DNA of 64,000 nt. It comes from Bosea vaviloviae. Lineage in GTDB: Bacteria; Pseudomonadota; Alphaproteobacteria; Rhizobiales; Beijerinckiaceae. Positions within the stretch are counted from its first letter, which is position 1, and every line of letters starts with the position of its first letter. A model generated the notes under the pieces. The model saw only the letters and a list, made by a program, of their open reading frames with translations, was not told the origin of the DNA and ran no database searches. Shown one piece after another: positions 34,963-42,557 of the stretch. A program made the translations under genes and the position numbers. Where the stretch lies: the NCBI RefSeq assembly GCF_001741865.1, contig NZ_CP017147.1, forward strand, positions 1,417,001 through 1,481,000, read 5' to 3'.

Positions 34963-36642
34963 ATGGCAGATGAATCCGGGATCGGGCCGCAGGCCGGCGC
35001 AATGGCCGTGTCGCGCCGGGCATTGTTATTCGGGGCGAGCGTCCTGGCTGCGCTTCCGTGGGGGGCCGGGTCGCAGGCGCAGCCTGCGCCGAAGCCGACG
35101 AAACCGCCATCCGCGCCCAAGGGACAGGCGGTCATCGGCTATTCCCAGGAGATCACCGTCCTGCACCCGCTGATGCCGGCCAACGAGGTCGATCAGGGCG
35201 TCTGGTGGAATCTGTTCAGCCCGCTATGGGCGCTGGATCAGGCTGGCAAATTCGTCCCCGTATTGGCCAAGGAGGTGCCGACCGTGGCCAATGGCGGGAT
35301 TTCCGCCGACGGATTGGTCTGGAAGGTGACGCTGCGCGAGGGCGTCAAATGGCATGACGGCCGGGATTTTTCGGCCGAGGATGTCCGGTTCACCTTCGAT
35401 CTCATCCGGAATCCGCAGTTCCGTACGCGCAGCCGCTCCGGCTTCAGTCTCCTCGAAGACGTCAAGACGGAAGGCGACACAATCAGCTGGCGGATGAAGG
35501 AGCCCTTTGCACCGTTCCTGTCCTTCCTCGCCTGGACCTTCATCGTGCCCAGGCATCTGCTCGATGGGGCGGCCGATCCGAACGCGACGCCCTTCCAGGC
35601 CAACCCCGTCGGCACGGGCCCGTTCAAATTCGTCGAGCGCAAGACCGGCAGTCATGTCCTGCTCGCGGCCAACACGGCCTATTTCGGCGAAGGGCCCTAT
35701 CTGGAGCGGCTGGTCTTCCGTTATGTGCCCGACCTCAACGCGATGTTCACGCAGTTCCGGACGGGTGAGATCGACTATATCGGCCTCCAGGGCATTCCGC
35801 CCCACCACTACGCCGAGGCAAAGACACTCAAGAACGTCGCCGTGCATCTCTGCCCACGGGCTTCCGTCGAGAACCTCACGCTCAATCTCGCCCATCCCGC
35901 ACTGAAGGAGAAGGTGGTCCGGCAGGCGCTCTATCTCGGTCTGGACAAGAACGCGATCATCGAGGCGCTCTATTACGGGCTTCCCCTTCCCGCTTCCAGC
36001 TTCATGCCGCCGCAGAACTGGGCCTTTAACGACGCGCTTCCGCGCCATGTCCATGATCCGGCCAAGGCCAGGGCCATTCTCGATGCGGCCGGCTGGAAGC
36101 CCGGCCCCGACGGGGTGCGCGTGAAGGACGGCGTGCGTCTCGCCTTCACCAACTCGACCACGACCGGGAATCCGACGCGTGAACAGGCCCAGCAGTTGCT
36201 GGTGCAGGATTGGGCCAAGATCGGCGCCGAGATGACCATCAAGAACATGCCGGCCGCCGTGCTCTGGGCGAAGTTCTGGGCGGAGTCCCAATTCGACAGC
36301 CTGATGACCAACACGACCTACACGGTCGCCTCCGATCCCGACGTGATGCACCGCTTTGGCGGCAAGTCGATCCCGCTCAAGGCCGGTACGGGCTCCAATG
36401 TCAGCCAGTACGAAAACCCGAAGGTCGACAGCTTGCTGGCGAAGGGCATCGCTGTGACCGATATCGCCCAGCGCGCTGAGACATACCGAGAGGCGCAGGC
36501 GCTGATCCTCGACGATCTGCCGATGCTGCCGATTTTCCAGTCGGTGCAGGTCGAGGGCACCAAGGCCGGGCTCGTCGGCTTCGCCAACAACGTCAACGCG
36601 CTCTCCAACGCCTGGAATGCCGGCAGTTGGTACTGGGCCTGA
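34963..36642 (+). CDS. peptide/opine-type ABC transporter substrate-binding protein (SBP family 5)
   Basis: About 559 residues. The ATG at 34963 has an AGAGGG ribosome-binding site. The N-terminus carries a Tat-like signal (VSRRALLFGASVLAALPWGAGSQAQ) followed by a proline/lysine linker. Family 5 motifs follow: GLVWKVTLREGVKWHDGRDFSAEDVRFTFDLI, NPVGTGPFKF and VRQALYLGLDKNAIIEALYYG. It is clearly related to the protein at 37057; both end in NAWNAGSWYW/NTWNMGSWYW. Together with the permeases at 38779 and 39732 it would take up peptides or similar amides. No ATPase gene is adjacent. Confidence 0.88.
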   Translation: MADESGIGPQAGAMAVSRRALLFGASVLAALPWGAGSQAQPAPKPTKPPSAPKGQAVIGYSQEITVLHPLMPANEVDQGVWWNLFSPLWALDQAGKFVPVLAKEVPTVANGGISADGLVWKVTLREGVKWHDGRDFSAEDVRFTFDLIRNPQFRTRSRSGFSLLEDVKTEGDTISWRMKEPFAPFLSFLAWTFIVPRHLLDGAADPNATPFQANPVGTGPFKFVERKTGSHVLLAANTAYFGEGPYLERLVFRYVPDLNAMFTQFRTGEIDYIGLQGIPPHHYAEAKTLKNVAVHLCPRASVENLTLNLAHPALKEKVVRQALYLGLDKNAIIEALYYGLPLPASSFMPPQNWAFNDALPRHVHDPAKARAILDAAGWKPGPDGVRVKDGVRLAFTNSTTTGNPTREQAQQLLVQDWAKIGAEMTIKNMPAAVLWAKFWAESQFDSLMTNTTYTVASDPDVMHRFGGKSIPLKAGTGSNVSQYENPKVDSLLAKGIAVTDIAQRAETYREAQALILDDLPMLPIFQSVQVEGTKAGLVGFANNVNALSNAWNAGSWYWA

Positions 36643-36846
36643 GACCGCGCCGGGAATGGTTCCGGCGAGGAGCCGAGCCGGCGCAGAAGCCTATGCCGTC
36701 AATGGCGGTCAAATCGGCAGATTCTATCCGGCATGCGGCCGCGATCGGTATCCGAATGAGGGCGCCGCAAGCCTAACCTAGGGGGAAGGTTGAAAGATCG
36801 GCCAACCATGAGCGACCCGCCAGACGAAGCGGGAGTGCATGGCCAA
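36643..36846. other. intergenic stretch, no gene seen
   Basis: The gap between the two binding-protein genes begins with GC-rich sequence without a convincing coding frame, promoter or terminator. The following 120 bp hold the two palindromes listed next. Confidence 0.5.
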
Positions 36847-36903
36847 GAGCCGGATGATTTCAGACGGTGTCACAAAGTGACACCGTCTGAAATCATCCGG
36901 CTC
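36847..36903. repeat. perfect 27-bp palindrome with 3-nt loop
   Basis: The left arm (36847-36873, GAGCCGGATGATTTCAGACG then GTGTCAC) and the right arm (36877-36903) are exact reverse complements around an AAA loop. As RNA it would fold into a very stable hairpin. No U-run follows, so it is not a classic intrinsic terminator. A diverged copy lies at about 12304-12361. It separates two related binding-protein genes. Confidence 0.9.
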
Positions 36904-36916
36904 TCATCAAGGAGTT

Positions 36917-36967
36917 AGAGCAGGATCAATGCGAAAAACCGGTTCCCACTTTTTCGCATCCTGCTCT
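36917..36967. repeat. AGAGCAGGAT...ATCCTGCTCT palindromic element
   Basis: Arms AGAGCAGGAT (36917 on) and ATCCTGCTCT (ending 36967) enclose TGCGAAAAA and TTTTTCGCA, with ACCGGTTCCCAC in the loop. It is a known kind of intergenic palindrome in Rhizobiales (general knowledge) and shares the ACCGGT core with the elements at 15029 and 52513. Confidence 0.75.
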
Positions 36968-37056
36968 AGCGGCCGAACTGATCTGGATCAGGCCGGGGCG
37001 CGCGTCGCGCCGGTTCGGATTGCCTTCCGCAAAACAAAGAACAGAGGGGTTTCTCG

Positions 37057-38745
37057 ATGACCAAGCATTCCAACGAAACGATCAGATCGACCTTCCCGAT
37101 GCCGGCCTTGCATCGCCGCGAGGTTCTTGCGCTCGGTGCTGGCGGCCTGCTCGCCGCCTCCGGCCTTGGCGCCCGCGCCCAGACCAAGGCCGCGCCGCCG
37201 CCTCCAGCCAAGCCGACCGGCCAGGTCGTCGTCGGCCTGTCGCAGGAGCCGACCGCCTTCAATCCGCTGATGCCCGGCATCGAGGTCGACGAGACCGTCT
37301 GGATGCAGCTCTTCAACACGATGTGGCTGGCCGATCCGCAGGGCAACCTGATGCCTGACCTTGCGGCCGAGATCCCCAGCGAGGCGAATGGCGGCATCTC
37401 GGAAGGCGGCCTGGTCTGGAAGGTCAAGCTGCGCGCGGGCGTGACCTGGCATGACGGCACGCCCTTCACCGCCGAGGACGTGAAATACACGCTCGAACTC
37501 ATCAACGCGCCGGGCTTCAAGAGCCGTACCCGCGTCGGCCATGCCCTGGTCAAGGACATCAAGGTCACCGGGCCATTGGAGATCACCTGGCGCATGGAAA
37601 AGGCCTATGCGCCTTATCTTGCGCTGCTCTCCAACACCTTCATCGTGCCCAAGCATCTGCTGGAGAAGGCGAGCGATCCCAACACCGCTCCCTTCAACAG
37701 CGCGCCTGTCGGCACCGGCCCGTTCAAATGGGGCACGCGCCAGCCCGGCGACAACATCACCCTCGTCGCCAATGAGAAGTACCATGGCAAGGGGCCTTAT
37801 CTGGAGAAGGCCGTCCTCAAATATGTGCCCGACCAGACCGCGCTCTACGCCCAGTTCCGCACCGGCCAGGTCGACCTCATCATCGGCACCGGCATCCCCG
37901 CGAATTTCTACGAGGAAGCCAAGAAGCTGCCGGGCCGCAAGGTCGTGATGATCCCGAACGCCTCGCTCGAGATCCTGATGCCTAACCTGGAGAACCCGGT
38001 CCTGGCTGAGAAGGCGGTGCGCCAGGCGCTCTACGCCTCGATCAACAAGCAGGCGATCATCGACGTGATCTACTACGGCACCCACAAGCCGACCGAGTCC
38101 TTCGCGCCGCAGGAATCCTGGGCCTACAACCCGAATCTGCCCAAGCAGCAATACGATCTCGCCAAGGCCAACAAGATCCTCGACGAGGCCGGCTGGAAGC
38201 GCTCGGGCTCGGGCGTGCGCATGAAGAACGGTGTGCCGCTCGAATTCGCGGTTTCGACCACGACGGGCGCGGCGCTGCGCGAGCAGTGCCAGCAATTGAT
38301 GATGCAGGACTGGCAGCAGGTCGGCGTCAAGATGACGATCAGCAACATGCCGGCCGCCGTGATCTGGGGTGAGTTTTACACCCGCTCGAAATTCCAGTCT
38401 CTGCTCGTCGGCACCGCCTTCCGCACCGTGATCGATCCCGATCCGGCCTCGCGCTTCGCCTCTGATGCGATCCCGGCCAAGAACGGCAGCGGCGCCAACC
38501 AGATGCAGTGGCAGAACGCCGAGGTCGACAAGCTGCTCAAGGCCGGCCAGGAGACCTTCGACCAGGCCAAGCGCAAGGAGATCTACTGGAAGCTGCAGGA
38601 GATCGCCCGCGAGGAGTTGCCGATCCTGCCGATCTTCCAGTACGCCCCGATCGAGGGCTACAAGGAAGGCCTCATCGGCTACGAGCCCAACATCAACGCC
38701 CGCCAGAACACCTGGAACATGGGCAGCTGGTACTGGGCGCGCTGA
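37057..38745 (+). CDS. peptide/opine-type ABC transporter substrate-binding protein (SBP family 5)
   Basis: A 562-residue protein with a Tat-like signal (LHRREVLALGAGGLLAASGLGARAQ) and the same proline-rich linker and family 5 core as the protein at 34963: GLVWKVKLRAGVTWHDGTPFTAEDVKYTLELI, SAPVGTGPFKWG and VRQALYASINKQAIIDVIYYGTHKP. The two are tandem relatives. It lies 33 bp before the DppB-type permease gene, so it is the main binding protein of this operon. The substrate is probably a peptide, opine or amide-linked compound. Confidence 0.9.
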   Translation: MTKHSNETIRSTFPMPALHRREVLALGAGGLLAASGLGARAQTKAAPPPPAKPTGQVVVGLSQEPTAFNPLMPGIEVDETVWMQLFNTMWLADPQGNLMPDLAAEIPSEANGGISEGGLVWKVKLRAGVTWHDGTPFTAEDVKYTLELINAPGFKSRTRVGHALVKDIKVTGPLEITWRMEKAYAPYLALLSNTFIVPKHLLEKASDPNTAPFNSAPVGTGPFKWGTRQPGDNITLVANEKYHGKGPYLEKAVLKYVPDQTALYAQFRTGQVDLIIGTGIPANFYEEAKKLPGRKVVMIPNASLEILMPNLENPVLAEKAVRQALYASINKQAIIDVIYYGTHKPTESFAPQESWAYNPNLPKQQYDLAKANKILDEAGWKRSGSGVRMKNGVPLEFAVSTTTGAALREQCQQLMMQDWQQVGVKMTISNMPAAVIWGEFYTRSKFQSLLVGTAFRTVIDPDPASRFASDAIPAKNGSGANQMQWQNAEVDKLLKAGQETFDQAKRKEIYWKLQEIAREELPILPIFQYAPIEGYKEGLIGYEPNINARQNTWNMGSWYWAR

Positions 38746-38778
38746 GACCATGAGCAAGCCCGTCCGGAAAACCACGCC

Positions 38779-39732
38779 ATGAGCACGTTCCTGGTGCAAA
38801 GGCTGATGCAGGCGCTGGTCCTGCTGCTCATCGTCTCGATGATCGGCTTCGCCATCCTGCACCTGGCCCCGGGCGGGCCGCTCTCGCAATTCGCCGCCGG
38901 CGGCGAGATGAGCCAGGAGGATCTCGACCGCATCACCGAGCAGCTCGGCCTCAACCGCGCGCTGCCGGTGCAATATGCGGAATGGCTCTGGCGCATGCTG
39001 CGCGGCGATTGGGGCCTGTCCTATCGCGACCACCAGCCGGTGCTCCACATCATCGCCTCCCATATCGGGGCGACGCTGGAATTGATGCTGACCTCGACGC
39101 TGCTCGCCATGCTGCTCGGCGCCTGGATCGGCATTCTCGGCGCGATCAAGCGCTACTCGCTGTTCGACAGCCTGGCGACGATCGGCGCGATGATCGCGCT
39201 CTCGATCCCGACCTTCTGGTTCGGTCTGGTCGTGATCTATGTCTTCTCGGTCGGGCTCGGCTGGCTGCCCTCGGGCAATCGCTACACCATCGGCGACGGT
39301 TCCTTCCTCAACCAGATCCACCATCTGATCGGACCCTGCATCGTGCTGGCGCTGGTCTCGACCGCGGTCTGGAGCCGTTACATGCGCTCCTCGATGCTGG
39401 AGGTGATCAACCAGGACTATATCCGCACCGCCCGCGCCAAGGGCGTGCCGGAGGGTCAGATCCTGCTGCGCCACGCCTTCCGCAATGCGCTCCTGCCGAT
39501 GATCACCATCACCGGCCTGCATGTGCCGACCCTGCTCAGCGGGGCGCTGGTGACGGAGACCGTCTTCACCTGGCCGGGCATGGGCCGGCTCTTTCTCGAT
39601 TCGATCAGCTATCGCGACTATCCCGTCGTGATGGGCATCCTGATGTTCACCGCCGTGCTCGTCCTGTTGGGAAGCCTGATCGCCGACCTGCTCTATGGCG
39701 TCGCGGATCCGCGCATCGCGAGGAACGGTTGA
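38779..39732 (+). CDS. peptide-type ABC transporter permease (DppB-like)
   Basis: A 317-residue inner-membrane permease. The family N-terminus (FLVQRLMQALVLLLIVSMIGFAILHLAPGGP) and the EAA loop region YIRTARAKGVPEGQILLRHAFRNALLPMIT are present, as is VTETVFTWPGMGRLFLDSISYRDYPVVMG. Its stop overlaps the next start (TGATG). It pairs with the DppC-like permease. Neither a DppD nor a DppF ATPase gene follows, which is unusual for this family. Confidence 0.92.
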   Translation: MSTFLVQRLMQALVLLLIVSMIGFAILHLAPGGPLSQFAAGGEMSQEDLDRITEQLGLNRALPVQYAEWLWRMLRGDWGLSYRDHQPVLHIIASHIGATLELMLTSTLLAMLLGAWIGILGAIKRYSLFDSLATIGAMIALSIPTFWFGLVVIYVFSVGLGWLPSGNRYTIGDGSFLNQIHHLIGPCIVLALVSTAVWSRYMRSSMLEVINQDYIRTARAKGVPEGQILLRHAFRNALLPMITITGLHVPTLLSGALVTETVFTWPGMGRLFLDSISYRDYPVVMGILMFTAVLVLLGSLIADLLYGVADPRIARNG

Positions 39733-40634
39733 TGAACGACGCTCCCTTCACCGCCAGCACGGCAGAGCCGGCGCTGCCGCCCGCGCCGACCGCCTGGAAC
39801 AGCCCGGGCTTTCGCCGCTTCCGCCGCCACAAGCTCGCGGTTTTCGGCGCGGCGGCGATCGTCACGATGACGCTCGCCTGCATCTTCGGGCCGATGCTGC
39901 TGCCCTATAACGACACCTTCATCGACATCCGGCAGCGCTTTGCGCCGCCCTTCTCCGGCCCGCATGTGCTGGGTACCGACCCGCTCGGGCGCGACATCCT
40001 CGCGCGTCTGCTGATGGCCGGGCGGATCTCGCTTGCGGTCGGCTTTTCCGCGATGATCATCAGCATGGCGATCGGCATCTTCGTCGGCATGGTCGCGGGC
40101 TTCTATGAAGGCGCCATCGGCGCCACGCTGATGCGCTTCGTCGATGCGATGCTGTGCTTTCCCTCGATCTTCCTGCTGCTCGCCATCTCCGCGCTAATCT
40201 CGCCTTCCGTCCCCTCGATCGTGATGCTGATCGCGATGACCTCCTGGATGGAGGTGGCGCGCGTCGTCGAGGCGCAGATGCGCTCGCTGCGCCGGCGGGA
40301 ATTCGCTCAAGCCGCCGTCGCTATGGGTGCGAGCAATGCTCGCATCATGGTGCGCGAACTGCTGCCGAACGCGGTCGCGCCCATCGTCGTGGCCGCGACG
40401 CTGAACGTGGCGCATGCGATCCTGGCCGAGAGCTACATCTCCTTCCTCGGCTACGGCATCCAGCCGCCGACGCCGAGCTGGGGCAATATGCTGGAGGGCG
40501 CGCAGAGCTACCTCACCAGCGCGCCCTGGCTCGCGATCCTGCCGGGAGCCGCGATCACGCTCGCCGTCACCAGCTTCAACTTCGTCGGCGACGGCTTGCG
40601 CGATGCGCTCGATCCGCGCATGGACCTGCCGTGA
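39732..40634 (+). CDS. peptide-type ABC transporter permease (DppC-like)
   Basis: A 300-residue permease. HVLGTDPLGRDILARLLMAGRISLAVG is the DppC hallmark; the EAA loop is FAQAAVAMGASNARIMVRELLPNAVAPI, and PTPSWGNMLEGAQSYLTSAPWLAILPG follows. It overlaps the DppB-like gene by one base and the MOSC gene by 4 bases (GTGA). An ATPase must be supplied by another locus. Confidence 0.92.
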   Translation: MNDAPFTASTAEPALPPAPTAWNSPGFRRFRRHKLAVFGAAAIVTMTLACIFGPMLLPYNDTFIDIRQRFAPPFSGPHVLGTDPLGRDILARLLMAGRISLAVGFSAMIISMAIGIFVGMVAGFYEGAIGATLMRFVDAMLCFPSIFLLLAISALISPSVPSIVMLIAMTSWMEVARVVEAQMRSLRRREFAQAAVAMGASNARIMVRELLPNAVAPIVVAATLNVAHAILAESYISFLGYGIQPPTPSWGNMLEGAQSYLTSAPWLAILPGAAITLAVTSFNFVGDGLRDALDPRMDLP

Positions 40635-41359
40635 CCGGCAGCGTCGCGGCGCTCTGGCGCTATCCCGTGAGTTCGATGGCGGGCGAGCGGCTGGAGTTCG
40701 CTCCGCTCGACGCGTCCGGCATCGTCGGAGATCGGCTCTGGGGCGTTGTCGATGCGTCCAGCGAGCGCATCGCCTCGCCTGGCCGCGAGAAGCATTTCAT
40801 CGAAGTTCCCCGCGGATATGCCCGCTGGACGGCTCAGGATGGTCCGGCGATCTCGGCTGACGGCACCAGCTGGGCAAGGCCGGACGACGCGGAAATCATC
40901 GGGAAGCTGTCCTTGCTCTTCGGCTTCCCGGCGCAGTTGAAGCCGTTCGTGCGGCGCGGGCAGGAGGGGTTCCGGCCGCGCTACGAGCATGCGCCGATCC
41001 ATCTCCTGAGCACGGCCGCGCTGCGAAGCCTGGAGCGCGAGATGCCGGGCAGCATCGTCGACGAGCGCCGCTTCCGGCCCAATATCGTCGTCGATTGGCC
41101 CGATGAGCAGGAGCCGATTCCGGAGAATGGCTGGCTCGGCCGCGAGATCCGCATTGGCGATGCCGTCCTGAAAGGCAGCGTCCCCTGTGGGCGCTGCGGC
41201 TTCATCACCATCGCGCAGGACGGCATTCCGCTTGATGTCGAGCTGCTGCGCACGGTGGTGAAGCGTCACAACCGCAATTTCGGAATCTACTGCGACGTCC
41301 TGGTCCCCGGCGAGATCAAGCCCGGAGACACCGTGACGGTTGCTCCTGTCAGCGCCTGA
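40631..41359 (+). CDS. MOSC domain protein
   Basis: About 242 residues, starting at a GTG that overlaps the permease stop by 4 bases. An N-terminal beta-barrel (MOSC_N type: VAALWRYPVSSMAGERLEF) is followed by the MOSC core RRFRPNIVVDWPDEQEP with the conserved cysteine in GSVPCGRCGFITI. MOSC proteins bind molybdenum cofactor or carry sulfur or oxo groups, as in MarC/YiiM-type N-hydroxylated base reductases. Its tight coupling to a peptide transporter is unusual. It may help a molybdoenzyme process an imported N-oxygenated compound (speculative). Confidence 0.83.
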   Translation: MTGSVAALWRYPVSSMAGERLEFAPLDASGIVGDRLWGVVDASSERIASPGREKHFIEVPRGYARWTAQDGPAISADGTSWARPDDAEIIGKLSLLFGFPAQLKPFVRRGQEGFRPRYEHAPIHLLSTAALRSLEREMPGSIVDERRFRPNIVVDWPDEQEPIPENGWLGREIRIGDAVLKGSVPCGRCGFITIAQDGIPLDVELLRTVVKRHNRNFGIYCDVLVPGEIKPGDTVTVAPVSA

Positions 41360-41388
41360 AGGCGTTACGTTCCCGAGGATATCTGATC

Positions 41389-42492
41389 ATGAGCCGTATC
41401 GTCATCATCGGGGCCGGCATCGTCGGCCTGTCGGTTGCCCGCGCAGCCCTCAAGCGCGGCCATGACATCGTCGTCCTGGAGCAGGGCCCGGCGCCCAACC
41501 CGCAGGCGGCCTCCTTCGATAACCACCGCATGATCCGCTACCCCTACGGTTCGGCCGCCGGCTACACACGCATGGTCACCGAGGCCTTTGCGGCCTGGGA
41601 CCGGCTCTGGTCGGATCTCGGTACGGTGCATTTCGAGAATACGGGCGCGATCGCGATCTCGCTCGAGGCCGGCGACTACGCGCAGAAGACCCTCGACACG
41701 TTCAAGGCTGTCGGGCTGCCCCATGAGGTGCTCTCTCGCGACGGCGTCGAGGCACTCTGCCCGCATCTGAGCTTGCCCGCTCATGCCTGGGGCGTGGTCT
41801 CTTTCCCCGGCGGGCCGCTCTTCGCCGGCCGTATCGTGACCGAGCTGGCGCAATGGGTGCGCGACCATGGCGGGGTCATCGAGCATGATTGCCGCGTCGC
41901 GCGGGTTGATCTCGATGCCGGCATCGCTATCCGCGCCGACGGCTCCGAGGTCGCTGGCGATCTGCTTCTGGTCGCAGCCGGCGCCTGGCTGCCGGCGCTG
42001 CTGCCGGAGCGCTATGGCGAGGCCTCGGTCTATCGGCAGGGGCTCTGCTATGTCGAGCCGCCGGCGCAGTACGAGCAAAGCTGGCGCGAGGCTCCTGCGA
42101 TCGCGGCCATCGGCGACCACACCGGCTATACGCTGCCCGATCGTCGCGGCGCCGGCCTCAAGATCGGCTACTCCGCGCATCGCCGCTTAGCACGCCCCGA
42201 GAAGGACGGCTTCGGCTCCGATCTGGAAAATGAGAGCCGCGCCATCCTCGGCGCTTTCAAGCCTTACTTCCGCGATTTCGAGGCCTATAGGCCAACGCGC
42301 ATCCAGGTCGGCTATTACGTGCTCGACGCCGCGCGGCGTTTCGAGGTCGCGCAGACCGGGCGCGGCCTCGTCGTCACGAACTGCGACGGCCAGATGTTCA
42401 AGTTCGGCCCGCTCCTCGGCGAGCGCATCCTGCGCATGTTCGCGGGCGAGGAGAGCGCAAACGATCTCGCCCATTGGGCGGCGGGATATTGA
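41389..42492 (+). CDS. sarcosine oxidase-like FAD-dependent oxidoreductase (MSOX/SolA type)
   Basis: A 367-residue DAO-family protein. The FAD motif is RIVIIGAGIVGLSVARAALKRGHDIVVLEQG. SFDNHRMIRYPYGSAAGYTRM corresponds to the monomeric sarcosine oxidase/N-methyltryptophan oxidase SxDxxRxIRxxYG motif. It is 29 bp after the MOSC gene on the same strand, so it probably belongs to the peptide-type transporter operon. It would oxidise an N-methyl or cyclic amino acid. It converges on hyuB. Confidence 0.85.
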   Translation: MSRIVIIGAGIVGLSVARAALKRGHDIVVLEQGPAPNPQAASFDNHRMIRYPYGSAAGYTRMVTEAFAAWDRLWSDLGTVHFENTGAIAISLEAGDYAQKTLDTFKAVGLPHEVLSRDGVEALCPHLSLPAHAWGVVSFPGGPLFAGRIVTELAQWVRDHGGVIEHDCRVARVDLDAGIAIRADGSEVAGDLLLVAAGAWLPALLPERYGEASVYRQGLCYVEPPAQYEQSWREAPAIAAIGDHTGYTLPDRRGAGLKIGYSAHRRLARPEKDGFGSDLENESRAILGAFKPYFRDFEAYRPTRIQVGYYVLDAARRFEVAQTGRGLVVTNCDGQMFKFGPLLGERILRMFAGEESANDLAHWAAGY

Positions 42493-42493
42493 A

Positions 42494-42554
42494 CCGCCTC
42501 GGAAACATAGCCCGCTCCTCGGGATGAGGGCGCGGGATTGATTAATCGAGGCGG
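42494..42554. terminator. possible bidirectional terminator between convergent genes
   Basis: CCGCCTCG (42494-42501) and CGAGGCGG (42547-42554) are exact reverse complements spanning the 65-bp gap between the sarcosine-oxidase-like gene and hyuB. A smaller GC-rich stem lies within. There is no clear U-run, so the terminator call is weak. Confidence 0.35.
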
Positions 42555-42557
42555 GGC

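Noticed and set aside
36917..36967. Intrinsic terminator
   Set aside because: The hairpin is clear, but there is no following U-run and the same kind of element recurs between genes, so I called it a repeat.
36988..39522. An 844-codon open frame on the minus strand opposite the binding-protein and permease genes
   Set aside because: It spans several real plus-strand genes, is Arg/Asp/Gly-rich and has no domain similarity that I can see.
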